Shown: positions 1-11,329 of the stretch, piece by piece | Layout: each line of letters begins with the position of its first letter | How positions within the stretch are numbered: position 1 is the stretch's first letter | Assembly (NCBI GenBank): GCA_002633005.1 | Contig: NMRA01000289.1 | Span: 477,951 to 541,950, forward strand | From: Phoronis australis | Lineage: Eukaryota > Phoronida > Phoronidae | Length of the DNA: 64,000 nucleotides | Direction of reading: 5' to 3' | The notes under the pieces: model-generated | The model's database searches: none | Told to the model about the DNA's origin: nothing | The model's input: the letters and a program-made list of their open reading frames with translations, nothing else | Translations under genes and position numbers: made by a program

Positions 1-280
1 GTCTGTTTGATGGCAACCCCAAAGAGAAATCGCAACCAAAACTTTTGTGTCGCAGCACAACGGTCTGTTGGCTGAGCTACAGCTCGCTCACTGTAAGGAC
101 GAGCATTTTAATAGTCATCAACGTTGATTTCAGAGAATGTCTGACGATTTGTAATAAAAAATCACAACCGATTCTGTTGTTTTAGAGCTCATTAAGTTCA
201 TAAGAGGAACTTCACCAAAAGTATGCCATTTCAGCACGTATTGGTTTCAAAGTAACAAAAATTACACCAATAAGCTATTT

Positions 281-690
281 TTGTTACCAATGATCGATTT
301 CAAAATTAAATTTTTGGTTATAAATAGTAGACTCAGTAAAAATAAGATTAAAGATAAAACTCCTTTCGCGGTAAAATCCCATGTAGTGTATAAATTTGAT
401 TGTAGTTGTTGTCATGAAACTTATATTGGTGAGACGACTCTCTACTTGACTACAAGCAAGGAGTGTATACTTCTACGCTTCTTGCTACAAGGATGAAGGA
501 ACACTTAGTTAGCGATAAGAATTCACATATCTTTAGACACTGGGAAAACAATGCTGCTTGTAGAGAGGCCGCTGAGGAACACAGCTGTAGTATCATTGGA
601 AGTGATACTAATTAATGTCACTAGACACTGTGTGAAGCCATTCACATTCTGTCTTCAGAAACGCCTTCACTCAATGCTCACTGATGTGTG
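281..690 (+). pseudogene. Penelope-like element, GIY-YIG endonuclease remnant
   Basis: Reading frames here match the C-terminal GIY-YIG endonuclease of Penelope-like retroelements. A segment with HVVYKFDC and TYIGET (the GIY and YIG halves, first half degenerate) is followed, after a frame change near 490, by a segment with MKEHL and a histidine-rich stretch, then by an 'EAIHIL...PSLNA' style ending near 670. The element would cut target DNA during retrotransposition. Frame changes and a stop within 410 bp show it is dead, and no reverse transcriptase lies upstream in the window, though the window edge may cut it off. The motif order is seen in the sequence; the family assignment is knowledge-based. 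Confidence 0.7.
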
Positions 691-3334
691 ATTCGCTGAT
701 TGCTGTCCAATCCTGTTTTGGTACTTGTGTGTGTTTTGGAATTTTATTTATTGTACGTGCAGCCATTCCTGGCATCCATTTTCAAAATAAAGCTTGGCAA
801 TGGTGGAGGTTTTACCGCCGAATTATGTCGCTACATTTTAGAAAAGTTGTTGTCTTTATTCAAACTAGAATCATTAAACTATCCATTTTTTAAAATACAC
901 CATCATCACAAAAGCTTGTTAAGTGCACGACAATGAAGTCCAGATGCTTGAAATCACACGGTTGCATTTTTCTCAAAAGTTACTGTTTTTTATTGAGATA
1001 GTCGCATTTTCCACAGACACAGCAATGTACTACTGAAAAATCCACGCGACCATGTGTTTTTTAGCAAAAGAAAATAAATTAGAAGATACTCTCATTCAAT
1101 TTCTTTGCAAAGCAACTATGTCAATAACAATAACATGATTATATTTCTTTTTCTTGAAAAATTCAAAATGAAATTTCAAAAGCACTGTTGTAGTTTTCTG
1201 TAGTTTCGTTTTCCCTTGGAAATTCATTCATGAAAGTGGAGCATTTTAATTAAAAATAATCCTTAAAAGCGCTTTGAAGAACAGTGCATCGAGCATACTA
1301 TACGGAAATTTCATATGAACCACTCGGTCATTTCTAAGATGCGACAAATGTGAAGAAAGCTAATCTAAGTTTCTTGCGCCAGTTTCGAGTGTCACAGGGT
1401 TAATTAGGTCAAGTCGAAATCGCAAAAGTTCAAACTTAAAAATAAACTAGTGAGCGGTTGAAGCAATCAGTGAAATTGATTTTGTGCATGGTGTCATCGT
1501 GTGTAATTAGAACTAATTCGCCCTACTTAGAACGAAAAGAAAAGGCTGCTACCACAAATCACGTAACAAAGCATTGGCATGCGGCTTCAACAAGGCAAGA
1601 GTCAACCAACCTTGGTTCGAGACAGAAAAATCGACTAAAATCTATAAAAATGCTTCGATTTAAGTTTCGAATTTCACAAGATTCCAAACATTTGACTTTC
1701 ATGTGACCCCGTAATCTAATCTTCACACTTGAGTACAAACTCCAACTTTAGTTTTTACATTATCCGATTAGTTTTATAAACTAAGATTTAGATAAATGTC
1801 TTTGGTGTATTATGATTTGAGCAGATGAGTAAGCCAACATTGCACTTGATAACCTAAACATTAAATGTACAAATTTAAGATTCACTAACTGTACATGTCA
1901 ACCACTACGGGAATTACAGAAATTCCCGTGGCGGACCTAGGATACCATGAGGGGGCAACATTTTGTCTCGGGCAATCACGCAAAGCACGATTGCATGCAC
2001 GCACCTAGCCTAAAATGTAGGCGGTTCGAATTTCTCGGAATGTGGACATTTTCCTAAAATACGAATGAATGACTAAAAAACGGGATTGAGAACGCTTGCT
2101 AAATCTGTACTCAGCCGCATGTTCATTACCAGGGTTAGGGTTAATTAATAAACTTAATATTTCCTTACGCTCTTGCCGTTTTATTTTTTGGCGGTAGCCA
2201 AGGGAAGGGGGTCCGGGATCCTTGCCCCCCTAAATCCGCCTACGTATTATATTTAATTGCTACGTAATTTTGCCTTTCGTGTAGTGCCACGGCTTCGCAC
2301 CAAAATGCTACGTATTTTCGGTAATTAATACGACGTTCATAATAAAGTTTTCAAACCTTCGGTTTTGGTTTTACTGGGAATCTCTTTTGTCGAAATATTC
2401 TCATACCACAAAACTTGCTCGGTGGGGCCAAAAGAGTTACCAAGGAGTATAACAACATTTACAGTTAGTAAATGCAAGAGACTCTAGTACATGTAGGTAA
2501 GTAGGGACACACAACCATATTTGACTCGTTCTCGTCTTTGCTATGGTTTGCTATTCTTTCTGTACAAAACTTGTTACTGCTGGAACAAAAAATAGTTGAC
2601 ATGCTTGTGGATTTGAGCTCTCGAGATTTGTTGCGTGCATCCAGCGGTCATCACGTACCACATTGAATTATGTAGCTTAAATAGCAAGACATTCATGTTC
2701 CATTTAGACCACCTACGGCACTAGAGTTCGTCTCAACTTGTTGTGAGTTACTCAGATTAGTTATAACGTTGGTTTTGTAAGGGACTGACATTTCATTTCT
2801 CCTTGCAGACCATGTTCGCCGCACACAATGATACTTCGTGACAAGCTAACTTGTGGAGCCTCCGAGGCTCTAGCAGTAACAGACTATCAGTTCTTTTAGA
2901 GCGTTGATATCACCTATAACTAAGGCACTGTACGGGACCAATTTCAAAATTGCAAGTGGTGTTTTTGTGATGGAAGGCAGATTATTCGCGCTTTTTAAAA
3001 TTACAATCCGGGAAACGCCATCAACATCAATTATGTATACACGTTTCAAATTAGTTATCTGATATTCTGTTATCGAAAGGTTTGAGCATTACGGGATATT
3101 TACAAATATTTATGAGAACCTAAATACAATAAAAGTACAACATTAGAAGTTATTAGCTTGAGGGAATTCTATAGAACAGAAATATCAAACTGAACTGGAG
3201 TTCGACTTTGTATCCGGAGCAAAAAGTAAAGTAAAAATAAAGTTTATTTAAAGTCTAGTTCAGGTATAAAACTCTAGCACAATACTAGATTTCCGACGAC
3301 AAAAATACGCCCAAATGATATTTACAACATTTAA
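691..3334. other. Intergenic, no gene recognised
   Basis: The first few hundred bases are probably the 3' tail of the preceding element. I see no convincing exon or paired inverted termini. Two TTAGGG-like units near 2131 are too few to be telomeric. Confidence 0.4.
2196..2253 (-). repeat. GGCGGATTTAG/G-rich dispersed repeat end
   Basis: On the minus strand the sequence reads GGCGGATTTAGGGGGGC, a motif shared with 63879-63920 on the plus strand. This kind of G-rich terminus is common at the ends of invertebrate interspersed repeats. The match is short, so the boundaries are uncertain. Confidence 0.4.
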
Positions 3335-3339
3335 AGGAG

Positions 3340-4082
3340 TGTCACGTTTTTCCCCGTGTGTGGGTGGGCGCAGGTTGTTACAGACCGGTGCTAATACCTT
3401 TCGGTGTGAAGATTGACTGAAGACTGGTTCGAGTTAATCCTTTATTAATCCCGACCGTACGTTCACCAGCCTACTCAAACAAAACGTCCGACGTAATGTC
3501 TGTTTATGCTCCAGCCTCGACTTGTGCTGAACTTCTGAGATACTTCCAGCAACTGCTACACTCGTTGATTCAATAACCTGCTGTCTCTATAGCTGGCTCT
3601 CTATTGACTATCGCTGAAACTGCTGATTCTCTTCACTGCAACTCAACTGTAGTTCTCCTTATAAACTTTCTTGAACTGGCTTGATCTCTCGACTTGATTT
3701 TCTTGGACTAAACTAACTAACACAAACCCGTGCTTGTGTATTTATAGCCTAATGCATTGTTTTAAAACTTTTCATCAATTCAAGCACATACCAGAACTTT
3801 CTGGAACTTACCCAATCATTCTACAAACATGTACTAGTCTCTAGAGTATTCCAGACTGCATTAATCACTGTCATGCTAGAGTATTCTAGAAAGTTCCACA
3901 CTATACTGCAGTAAACAAATTACATCATCACTATTCTGACCTCAGTCTTCTAGAAAGTTCCACACTATTTTGTAGTAAACAAATTACATCATCACTGTAC
4001 TTAACTCAGGGGTCATGCCAATCAAACAGAATAACAAAACAAAACAATGCAACTAAAAATACTGTCAGACTATATTCTGACA
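3340..4082 (-). mobile_element. Solo LTR of an LTR retrotransposon
   Basis: A 743-bp unit starts TGTCA and ends TGACA. It is flanked by the 5-bp direct repeat AGGAG (3335-3339 and 4083-4087), the expected target duplication. Read on the minus strand it has a TATA-like CTATAAATA near 3740 and an AATAAA signal at 3441-3446, in the U3-R-U5 order expected of an LTR. No internal region adjoins either side, so this is a solo LTR left by recombination between two LTRs. A 5-bp duplication with TG/CA ends fits Ty3/gypsy or related elements; the exact family is not determined. Confidence 0.8.
3884..3996. repeat. Tandem duplication in the U3 part of the solo LTR
   Basis: Two 49-bp copies (3884-3932 and 3948-3996) share TTCTAGAAAGTTCCACACTA and the following TAAACAAATTACATCATCACT-type sequence with few differences. 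Repeated U3 segments often act as enhancer units in LTRs; that role is inference. Confidence 0.75.
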
Positions 4083-4087
4083 AGGAG

Positions 4088-5162
4088 CATGCCACCCCAA
4101 AAACAACCTAATTTGTATCAATTTAGATCGAGTAGTTGCACTCCATAACGACACGTACATGTACGGTTGCGTTACCTGACACCTGACGGATGTGTTGAAA
4201 TTATCCAATGACGTCATCGGTTTCACACGCAGTCTGTTCAACAGTTCACAACACGGGTTACTGATGTCAGCTTATGGCTTGAAGTCATCGTTTAACACCA
4301 ACAAATCATCAAAATTCGGTGTAAAACCCTTAAAAATACACCGAGTTCTTACAAAAACGTGTTGTTTTATTTCGCTCTTACGGATTTATTGGTATTCGGA
4401 CACACCGTAGCCTAAAAAGTTCGGCAGGACAATAAGGTCCGTAGCAGGAGTTCGGGGTCTGTTCGGAGATAATTTCGAAGTATTTTCCGTGAGATACAGA
4501 CAGGAGAACCTAGGTCTGTGTTGTTTAGACTTGTCATTTTTGAGTTCTAAACACAAAACTCTGGCCAGTAGCTCGGAGCCCGATCACGCCCGTCGCGGCC
4601 AATGGCTCGGAAACTGATCAGACATCACGAACATAAACCAGCCAAAGTTCAGTGGAAACTAAACTTTCAGTCAAGAAAATACAAATCTAGTAAGCCAAAG
4701 TAATGTGCACCTGATTATGTTTGTGAATTAGCCACGAAACTGCAAATCTACTTACTCGTCGGGGGCCGCGAATTCAGGTTCCGCTTTGCAGGCCACAGCA
4801 TCGTCAGGGCAGAAGTTGTACATTGACAATCATTATTTGAGTAATGTAAATGTAAATAAAAATTCCCCTAACACCTGGCTGTGGGATGGAAATCGAGTTG
4901 TTTCACAACAGTTTCATCCAGCAAACACTAAATTAGCATGAGCTTACACGGCCTCGGTGTCCCGTCGATTAGTTTTCCACCTAAAGCCGGTAACGCAGTG
5001 ATTTATTCATTGCTGGCTTCTCAAATCATTTGCACTCACGAACACTCCAAAGGCATTACAAATTTCATCTAATGAGACAGACTTTGTTTCAGTTTTACAT
5101 AAGTATTGGTTAGGGTGAGAATAATTTATTTTGAAACAGAACGCTCAGTAATAAACGCCAAC
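4088..5162. other. Intergenic, nothing recognised
   Basis: Apart from the target-site copy next to the LTR, I find no exon, RNA gene or repeat boundary that I can support here. Confidence 0.4.
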
Positions 5163-5330
5163 ATGGCAACTCGCAATCCCGACTTAGGACGAGCTAGAGC
5201 TCATCCGTCCCGACTTCACAGGTGGATCGTAAGTTTTACAGGCTATCAATTCGAACAGGAATACAGTGATGAAGAAATACTAGAGAGGCGAGGTGAACAA
5301 GTTCAGACATCGGAACGTATGGAGTTATTT
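5163..5330 (+). CDS. Possible orphan first exon, unknown protein
   Basis: The ATG at 5163 lies in a favourable context (AACATGGC) and opens a 56-codon frame rich in charged residues, beginning MATRNPDLGRARAH and including a YSDEEILERRGE stretch. A donor-like GTAAGC follows at 5331, after one base of a split codon. I recognise no domain. No following exon could be identified on this strand before the LINE at 9657, so it may be a fragment of a lost gene, a repeat-derived frame or chance. The frame stays open past the donor to 5480. Confidence 0.25.
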
Positions 5331-8300
5331 GGTAAGCCGGCATTCGTCAGGCACTGTCGACGTTTGCAGGCCACAGACACGGAGGTGTTTCACGGCCTCA
5401 TACTTGCTATTTTCAGCGTACATTTCATTCTTCACTACCATGAGCCACTTCCTACGCATTTCGGACTCTCGAGGAAGTAAAAAAAACGATATACCGGCTT
5501 TCCTCGCAGCTGCTTAGTTCGGACAAGCAGGAACAATGCACGCCGCAACATAGCGGCATTCACTCTTCATATGAACCACTGACGTCGCTAGCGTCGTTTC
5601 TCACCTTCCTCACAGGTTAACGCGACACCTCCTGGCATGGTAAGGTCGACCGTATGCGAGGCGCAGTGGATATAGACCGATTAAGACGACAAAAAGACTA
5701 ATTAAATCGGGTGGCATTCTCCTTTAATTTACTAATGACAAACTCAGCTGCCCTGTTCAACGTATTGAGAAAAATACTACAAATGTCTTGCAGCAACATT
5801 CGACAAATGAAGTTTTGAATTTATGACGGCCAACTGAAAACCATTTAGAACATTTATGTCTTTTAATATTATTAGGGAAACGATTCCACGTCTTAAGGTC
5901 ATATAGGATCGTATCGACAATCCTCTGCACTTACCAAAAGATCTAGACAAGTATACATGTAGATTTAATTGAGTAAAAGCAAATATTCTTGAAAGAACAA
6001 AGCCTGTAGCATTTGTTCTTTTTGACTTTTAACCACGTAGTTCTGTAAAACTTAGTGAAATTGATAGTACGTGTACAGTAAAACAATGGCATCTATAACA
6101 TGGTAAAATTTATTGGATGTGAATGATCAAGGTGAGATTTTGAAAATTCTGTGATAGTTTTCTAAAAAAATAATTTCGTTTTCGTTTGATGCAACTTCAA
6201 AGATTTTCCTGAAAGTCACGATAGCCCTATCTTATGACAGCGCCTCATGCAAAAAACGAAACATTTTAAAAGCATCAGTGCATAAAACAAAGTATCTGAA
6301 AAATTCATATGAATTTAATAAGCCATCTCTGAGATGTGATGTTCCGAAGTCAGCAAAATTTGGATTTTTATAGGGTGCTTCATAACCATAACTAAATCAT
6401 GCAACACGAACGTTTTTCTCATGGGACAATTTTCTTGCGAAAGTTGTACTCTGAAAAATTTCAGGGTTATCATTCATATGGTTTGTTTCAAACCACATAA
6501 CAGGTAGGTTTCTACATTCATTAACTTCGCTTTGTTTCACTGAATACGAACAAAAAGTATTGCAAACAACTATGTCAATTGTGGGGCAATGAGTAGAAAA
6601 ATATTAATGAATACACTGGAGAGAATTCCAAGATCCAAGACTTGAGGGACTTCTATGGTAGCATTCATCTTCATAATTTTGGAATCACCGACCTGAAATT
6701 TTGGCTTGGATAAAATTGGTATGAGAACGATAACTTTTGTTATCATTAGAGATATAGCATAGGCAATTACCTTAAATGTTACTTTGCATCTACGGGTTTG
6801 GAGAGTTATGGTTACACGGACCGGGTCACGTAGGTTTATTCCATTTCAGAATTTAGTCAGATATTAAATGACTGTGCCGTACAAAATTGTCACTCTGTAA
6901 TTATTAGTCCGACTAAATATCAACTCTACTTTACTACCAAAACAGAGCTACATGTATAGTGCGAAAAATACCTGTAGGATTTAGACCCCTACCTAAAGAA
7001 AATGCTTGTTCGTTTGATGCAGGGCAACACGCAGGTGAGGGAATTTGTGAGATATGCAATATTGGCAAAATTGAAATCGAGATTGTTTATGTAACAGCAG
7101 CTTGTCCTCGGTGATGGGAGCAGACATTTGCTGTCGAATGTGACCGATGTTCCCAGATTAGATAGATTATATCAAAATCTTGATCTTTATGAACTAAAAA
7201 GCCTGACAAACGTAAACAACTAAAATTTCCACTAGTGGGTAACAGCCGCATTCGGATTTGGGTCAGTCCGAAACTCGTCGTCATCGGTCTTCAGTCACAT
7301 AGAAACACACCTATCAAATTTCAATAAAATTCTGCAAGGGGTTCAGGAGATACATCCATGTTCACCGGCGCCCAGACAGAGAAGGCGGCATTAATCATCT
7401 ACATATTGAGAAAAAGAATTCATTACAGTGGCCAGTGTTACTTGAACAGAGCCAACTGGACTTATTAGTCACTTTAAACAAAATACAGGAACAGCAATGA
7501 GCATAAATACAGTATTTGGGGGCATCAATGTGCAGCGATTCCGAAAAAGAACCACACGGGGATTTTTTATGGGGGGGGGGGGGGCTTNNNNNNNNNNNNN
7601 NNNNNNNNNNNNNNNNNNNAATTGTACATGTGTTAGAAGTCATTCTTTTTATTTCAAAAGCAGAAGAATTTGATGAGTAGTGAATTTAATTCTTGCACTT
7701 TTGCATGCCTAAAATTTCCATTTTACCATCGTCATTTTCAAACACATTTCATTTTTCACAGCAAGGTGTGACACCTATTCAATGAAAACTGCAAGAAAAT
7801 TTGTTACGAAGGCAAAGATTCATCTCCCACTAATCCATACAACTGAAGTAAATTCGTGACTTGCACAGCTTCTAAAACATATTTTCTTCAAAGCGTTTAT
7901 GAAGAGTCCGTCTACTCCAAGTATTACTCCTAGGCAAATACATTCAATAAATCAAGCCAGCCTAGAACTCAATACAAGTTTAATTGCCGTTTTAATTACT
8001 CATGACCTACTCAAATGAAAATCACTCAGTGGACAAATGATCTTTTAATGACTGTTGTTATTTCTGGATAATAACGAAGTTAGCAATAAAGTCATTTGTC
8101 TTTAGTGTCAGTAGCTAGTCAGGGCGTAAAATTAGGTTCTTCTCTATAAGCAATGTTGAAATTCGAGTATATGTGTCATTGTTGTGTATACATCGTTTAA
8201 GGAAACAACAAATAACGAGGAGGGGTTGCCATTCTGCAATCCTAGACAAAACCATATTTAAAATGATGTCGAATTCTTTCCACAGACAATACCCGGCAAA

Positions 8301-8872
8301 GCAAAACACCCAATCAATTTACATGTACATGTAAATTGTCCCACCGACCCTCCTATTGGGGAGATTACCCAGACAAATAATAGAAAGCTTTGGCCTTGCC
8401 TTGGCAACTCTTTACTCAGAGTGAAGGACAGCCATGTCTTTTCTTAAACCTTTACTGCTTGCAAGCTGGAAGTTGAAATTTAACAGGAAATTTGCGTACC
8501 CTTCACAATCTTTGGATTTAATTGTGAAAAATATAGCTGGTCGACACCCACGTTTCACCTGATTTATGTAATGCAGGGAGGTTTTGCAGTATGAATACGT
8601 TGTCTCTCAGTTCACAGTAATTACATGCAAATGGTGGCTTTGGGGTGAAAACTGCAGATTTTGCGTATTTTTGCTCGTTTTTTCACGTAGTCGGCTGCAC
8701 TTCCGGTAGTCACAAAAAGGTGAAAAAATGAATTAGATGAATTAGTTTCAATAGACTTTGATCAAGGTTTTTTTTTGGCTCATTATACTGCTCACATTTT
8801 TAAGTTTTGTACAGCCTGTTGGACCTGACTGGTTTTTCAAGTTCGAGATCATGAAAAACTAGCGTACGTTCT
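5331..8872. other. Intergenic, no gene recognised
   Basis: AT-rich sequence with a poly-G tract at 7571-7584 next to the N gap. Short open frames here lack recognisable domains and splice context. The 5' end of any gene carrying the 5163-5330 exon was not found. Confidence 0.4.
7588..7619. other. Assembly gap (32 N)
   Basis: A run of Ns directly follows a 14-base poly-G tract, suggesting sequencing stopped at a homopolymer. Confidence 0.95.
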
Positions 8873-9002
8873 ATAACGCTAGGACCTACTCTAGGACCTA
8901 GCTAAAATCTAGCCAAAGCCACGTGTGTTTTCATTTAAAATACAAGGCAATATCAAACGAAATCTCCCAAATACTGGCTTTATAGCAAGGTCCTAGCGTT
9001 AT
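8873..9002. repeat. Short inverted-repeat unit, possible MITE
   Basis: Perfect 15-bp inverted arms, ATAACGCTAGGACCT at 8873-8887 and its complement at 8988-9002, enclose about 100 bp. Size and structure resemble a miniature inverted-repeat transposable element. Other partial copies of CTAGGACCTA lie inside. No target duplication was clear. Confidence 0.5.
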
Positions 9003-9643
9003 TGAAACACGGAACGGGAAGAGTTCCAACCAAACACAGTCGTACGAAAAGACGCTAACAACACAACGGCGTTAATGTAACACGTGTCGCCGCAATATAT
9101 TCCATGTATAAAAATCAGCTCGATCTCCTCTACAATATTGGCGGTGATTGTATCGCCAATTAAGTGGATGCCACAGAAATACGTTCCATCGGCAATTGCT
9201 GTGCAATCTTCTGGCCGTGATGCTCAGGCACATATAGTCCACACACTAAAACGAGATCAATAACACACAGTAATACTTCAGTCATACATTCAAAAGCGAG
9301 TGAAATGGACAACTTACTTCATCTCGACTAAATATGCATGGGTTGGCTACAAAGAACATGAACATCACTTATCTCTGAAGATATTTTGGCATTGGATTGA
9401 AGGTAGATTCACACTTGGGTCTACAGATGCACTAATGTCGAAACGGACCGACAACATGTGAAAAACGGTTTGTTGAAACAATTAGTAGTATCAGGTGGAG
9501 CCGATAACCTTTTTTCCGGCTGGTAACTAGGCAAGAATCCTTTTACACTACATAAGGTGTTCCATTACAGGACGTCCTGAATGTTTGCCCTTGCTCTCCT
9601 GAAATTCTAGGGATTTTAAGCCAACGCTCGATTCTAAGTCAAA
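9003..9643. other. Flank downstream of the TLR gene (minus sense)
   Basis: This is the sequence that lay directly 3' of the TLR coding end before the LINE inserted. A minus-strand frame is open for about 70 codons (about 9220 down to 9001) and could in principle be a phase-1 exon, but it lacks a good polypyrimidine acceptor and any domain. Confidence 0.3.
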
Positions 9644-9656
9644 TACTCACCCCCTG
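9644..9656. repeat. LINE target-site duplication, left copy
   Basis: TACTCACCCCCTG, identical to 11177-11189 on the other side of the LINE. Confidence 0.85.
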
Positions 9657-11176
9657 GTAACGTACTTAAAGTCTTGAAATCCATGTACAGCAAATTACGT
9701 TCATGCGTAAGGACCCGAGAAGGGTTAACCGACTTTTTTACTGTTCTGTCGGCACCAGACAATGGTGTATGATCAGCCCACTATTGTTTATCATGTATCT
9801 GAACGAATTTATCGAAGTCCCAGATAATGCCCAAAACATTAAAGGGATTTATACCAATGAAGAGGCTCCTCACGTCAAATTGCTGTTGTATGCTGATGAC
9901 ATGGTTCTGTGTTCGAGCACTCAAATTAATTTGCAAAGAATGTTAAATTGCCTTTATGATTATTGCTCTTCTTGGGGCATGAGTGTAAGTCTGAAAAAAA
10001 AACTAAGATCGTTGTTTTTAGAAATGGCGGGCCACTCAGAGCGTATGAGAAGTGGTATTATGGAAACCAAGTAGTGGAGATTGTCTCCCAATATAAATAT
10101 CTTGGGATATTTTTCACACCAAGATTAGTTTGGTCCGAAGCGACTAAAAATCTGGCACGTCAAGGTAGTAAAGCTGCTATGTCCATCTCTAAAATTAGAA
10201 ACCGGTGCACGGAATTACCATTGAGCCTATCACTGGAACTGTTTGATAAAATTGCTGTACCAACTATGTGTTACGGCGCGGAAATCTGGAGATTCAAAGA
10301 ATATGACTGGCTTGAAAATGTTTATGTTAAATTCTGTAAAATTGCTCTTGGAGTTGGAAACTGTTGCTCAAACGCAGCTGTGTTGGGTGAATGTGGAATT
10401 TATCCGCTCTATGCAAAGTATTATGTCACGTGTGTAAAATATTGGCTAAAGTTATTGAAAATGCCACCTACTAGATACGGTAAAGCGGCTTATGACATGT
10501 TAGTTGATTTAGATAGGAATGGTAGAAATACTTGGGTATCTTCTGTTAGACAATTGCTATCGAAATACGGTTTTATGAAATTTGGTTGAATCAAGGTGTC
10601 ACGTGCGATGTCTCGTTTCTAAGTTTTTTCGCGCAAAGAGTTAATGACTGTTATGAACAAGGTTGGCGATCAGAAATTGAGCATAACGCAAAACTTAAAT
10701 TCTACTGTAACTTTAAGACTCTGTACTGGTTTGAACCATATCCTAAGTTACCGCTACACAATAGTCTTATTCAAGCGTTTACTCGTTTACGTTGCTCCAA
10801 CCACAGACTACAAGTGGAAGTGGGTAGACACGAGAAAGTGGATTATTACAATAGATTATGTACAGGGCTTGCAATGATGGTCTTGTAGAGGATGAATACC
10901 ATTTCCTGTTGGTTTGCAAGGGATATTGTGAACTTAGGTCACGTTTTATGAAGGAAGCTCAATGGAAACATCCAACTCAAGAATCCTGTATACGCCTGCT
11001 CGCTAATCCAGATATCTCTGCTGTTAAATATGTGTATTTTGCCCATAAAAGACGAGAACAACTCTTAAATGGGTTGACTGCTTGTGCAAATGTGCCTGAT
11101 TAATTGTTTTGTTTATTGTACTTTGGGCCAGAGGCCTTCAATACAAATAAAAGTATAATTATTATTATTATTATAT
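9657..11176 (+). mobile_element. 5'-truncated LINE (non-LTR retrotransposon)
   Basis: The sequence encodes the C-terminal half of a LINE reverse transcriptase. It shows a degenerate 'RQ.C.LSP.LF..YLN' block, the catalytic YADDMV near 9890, an 'SQYKYLGIFF' block near 10090 and, near the 3' end, a Cys/His motif with VEDEYHFLLVCKGY. It ends in a (TTA)n-type tail at about 11157-11176. Several frame changes and stops (around 9720, 10000, 10590 and 10860) show it is dead. Exact 13-bp target duplications flank it, confirming target-primed insertion and 5' truncation. The family looks like the large I/CR1-type group, but I cannot name it. It lies antisense to the Toll-like receptor and abuts its coding end. 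Confidence 0.9.
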
Positions 11177-11329
11177 TACTCACCCCCTGTGTCAATCTGA
11201 ATGCCATTTTTACTGGTGATTGCTAAGGCAACATTTCTCCAGAAAGTGAACATGTTCGCAGCATTTTCGTTATCTGGCCACAGCAGGTATGTGTCGTCTG
11301 CCATTAGGTATCTCAGTTTCCGGTTCAAC
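11176..11329 (-). CDS. TLR exon 6: TIR box 3 and C-terminus
   Basis: Starts after acceptor TTACTATCAG in phase 2. Encodes YLMADDTYLLWPDNE and box 3 (MFTFWRNVAL), then ends ...DTGGE-stop. The final TAA takes its last base from the LINE tail. A donor-like GTGAGT starts at 11183, so an additional exon cannot be excluded. Confidence 0.85.

Noticed and set aside
2128-2145. Telomere-like TTAGGG units
   Set aside because: Only about two units; common by chance in this composition.
9001-9220. Possible seventh TLR exon on the minus strand
   Set aside because: The frame is open and phase-compatible but lacks a good acceptor and any conserved motif; the TIR domain is already complete.
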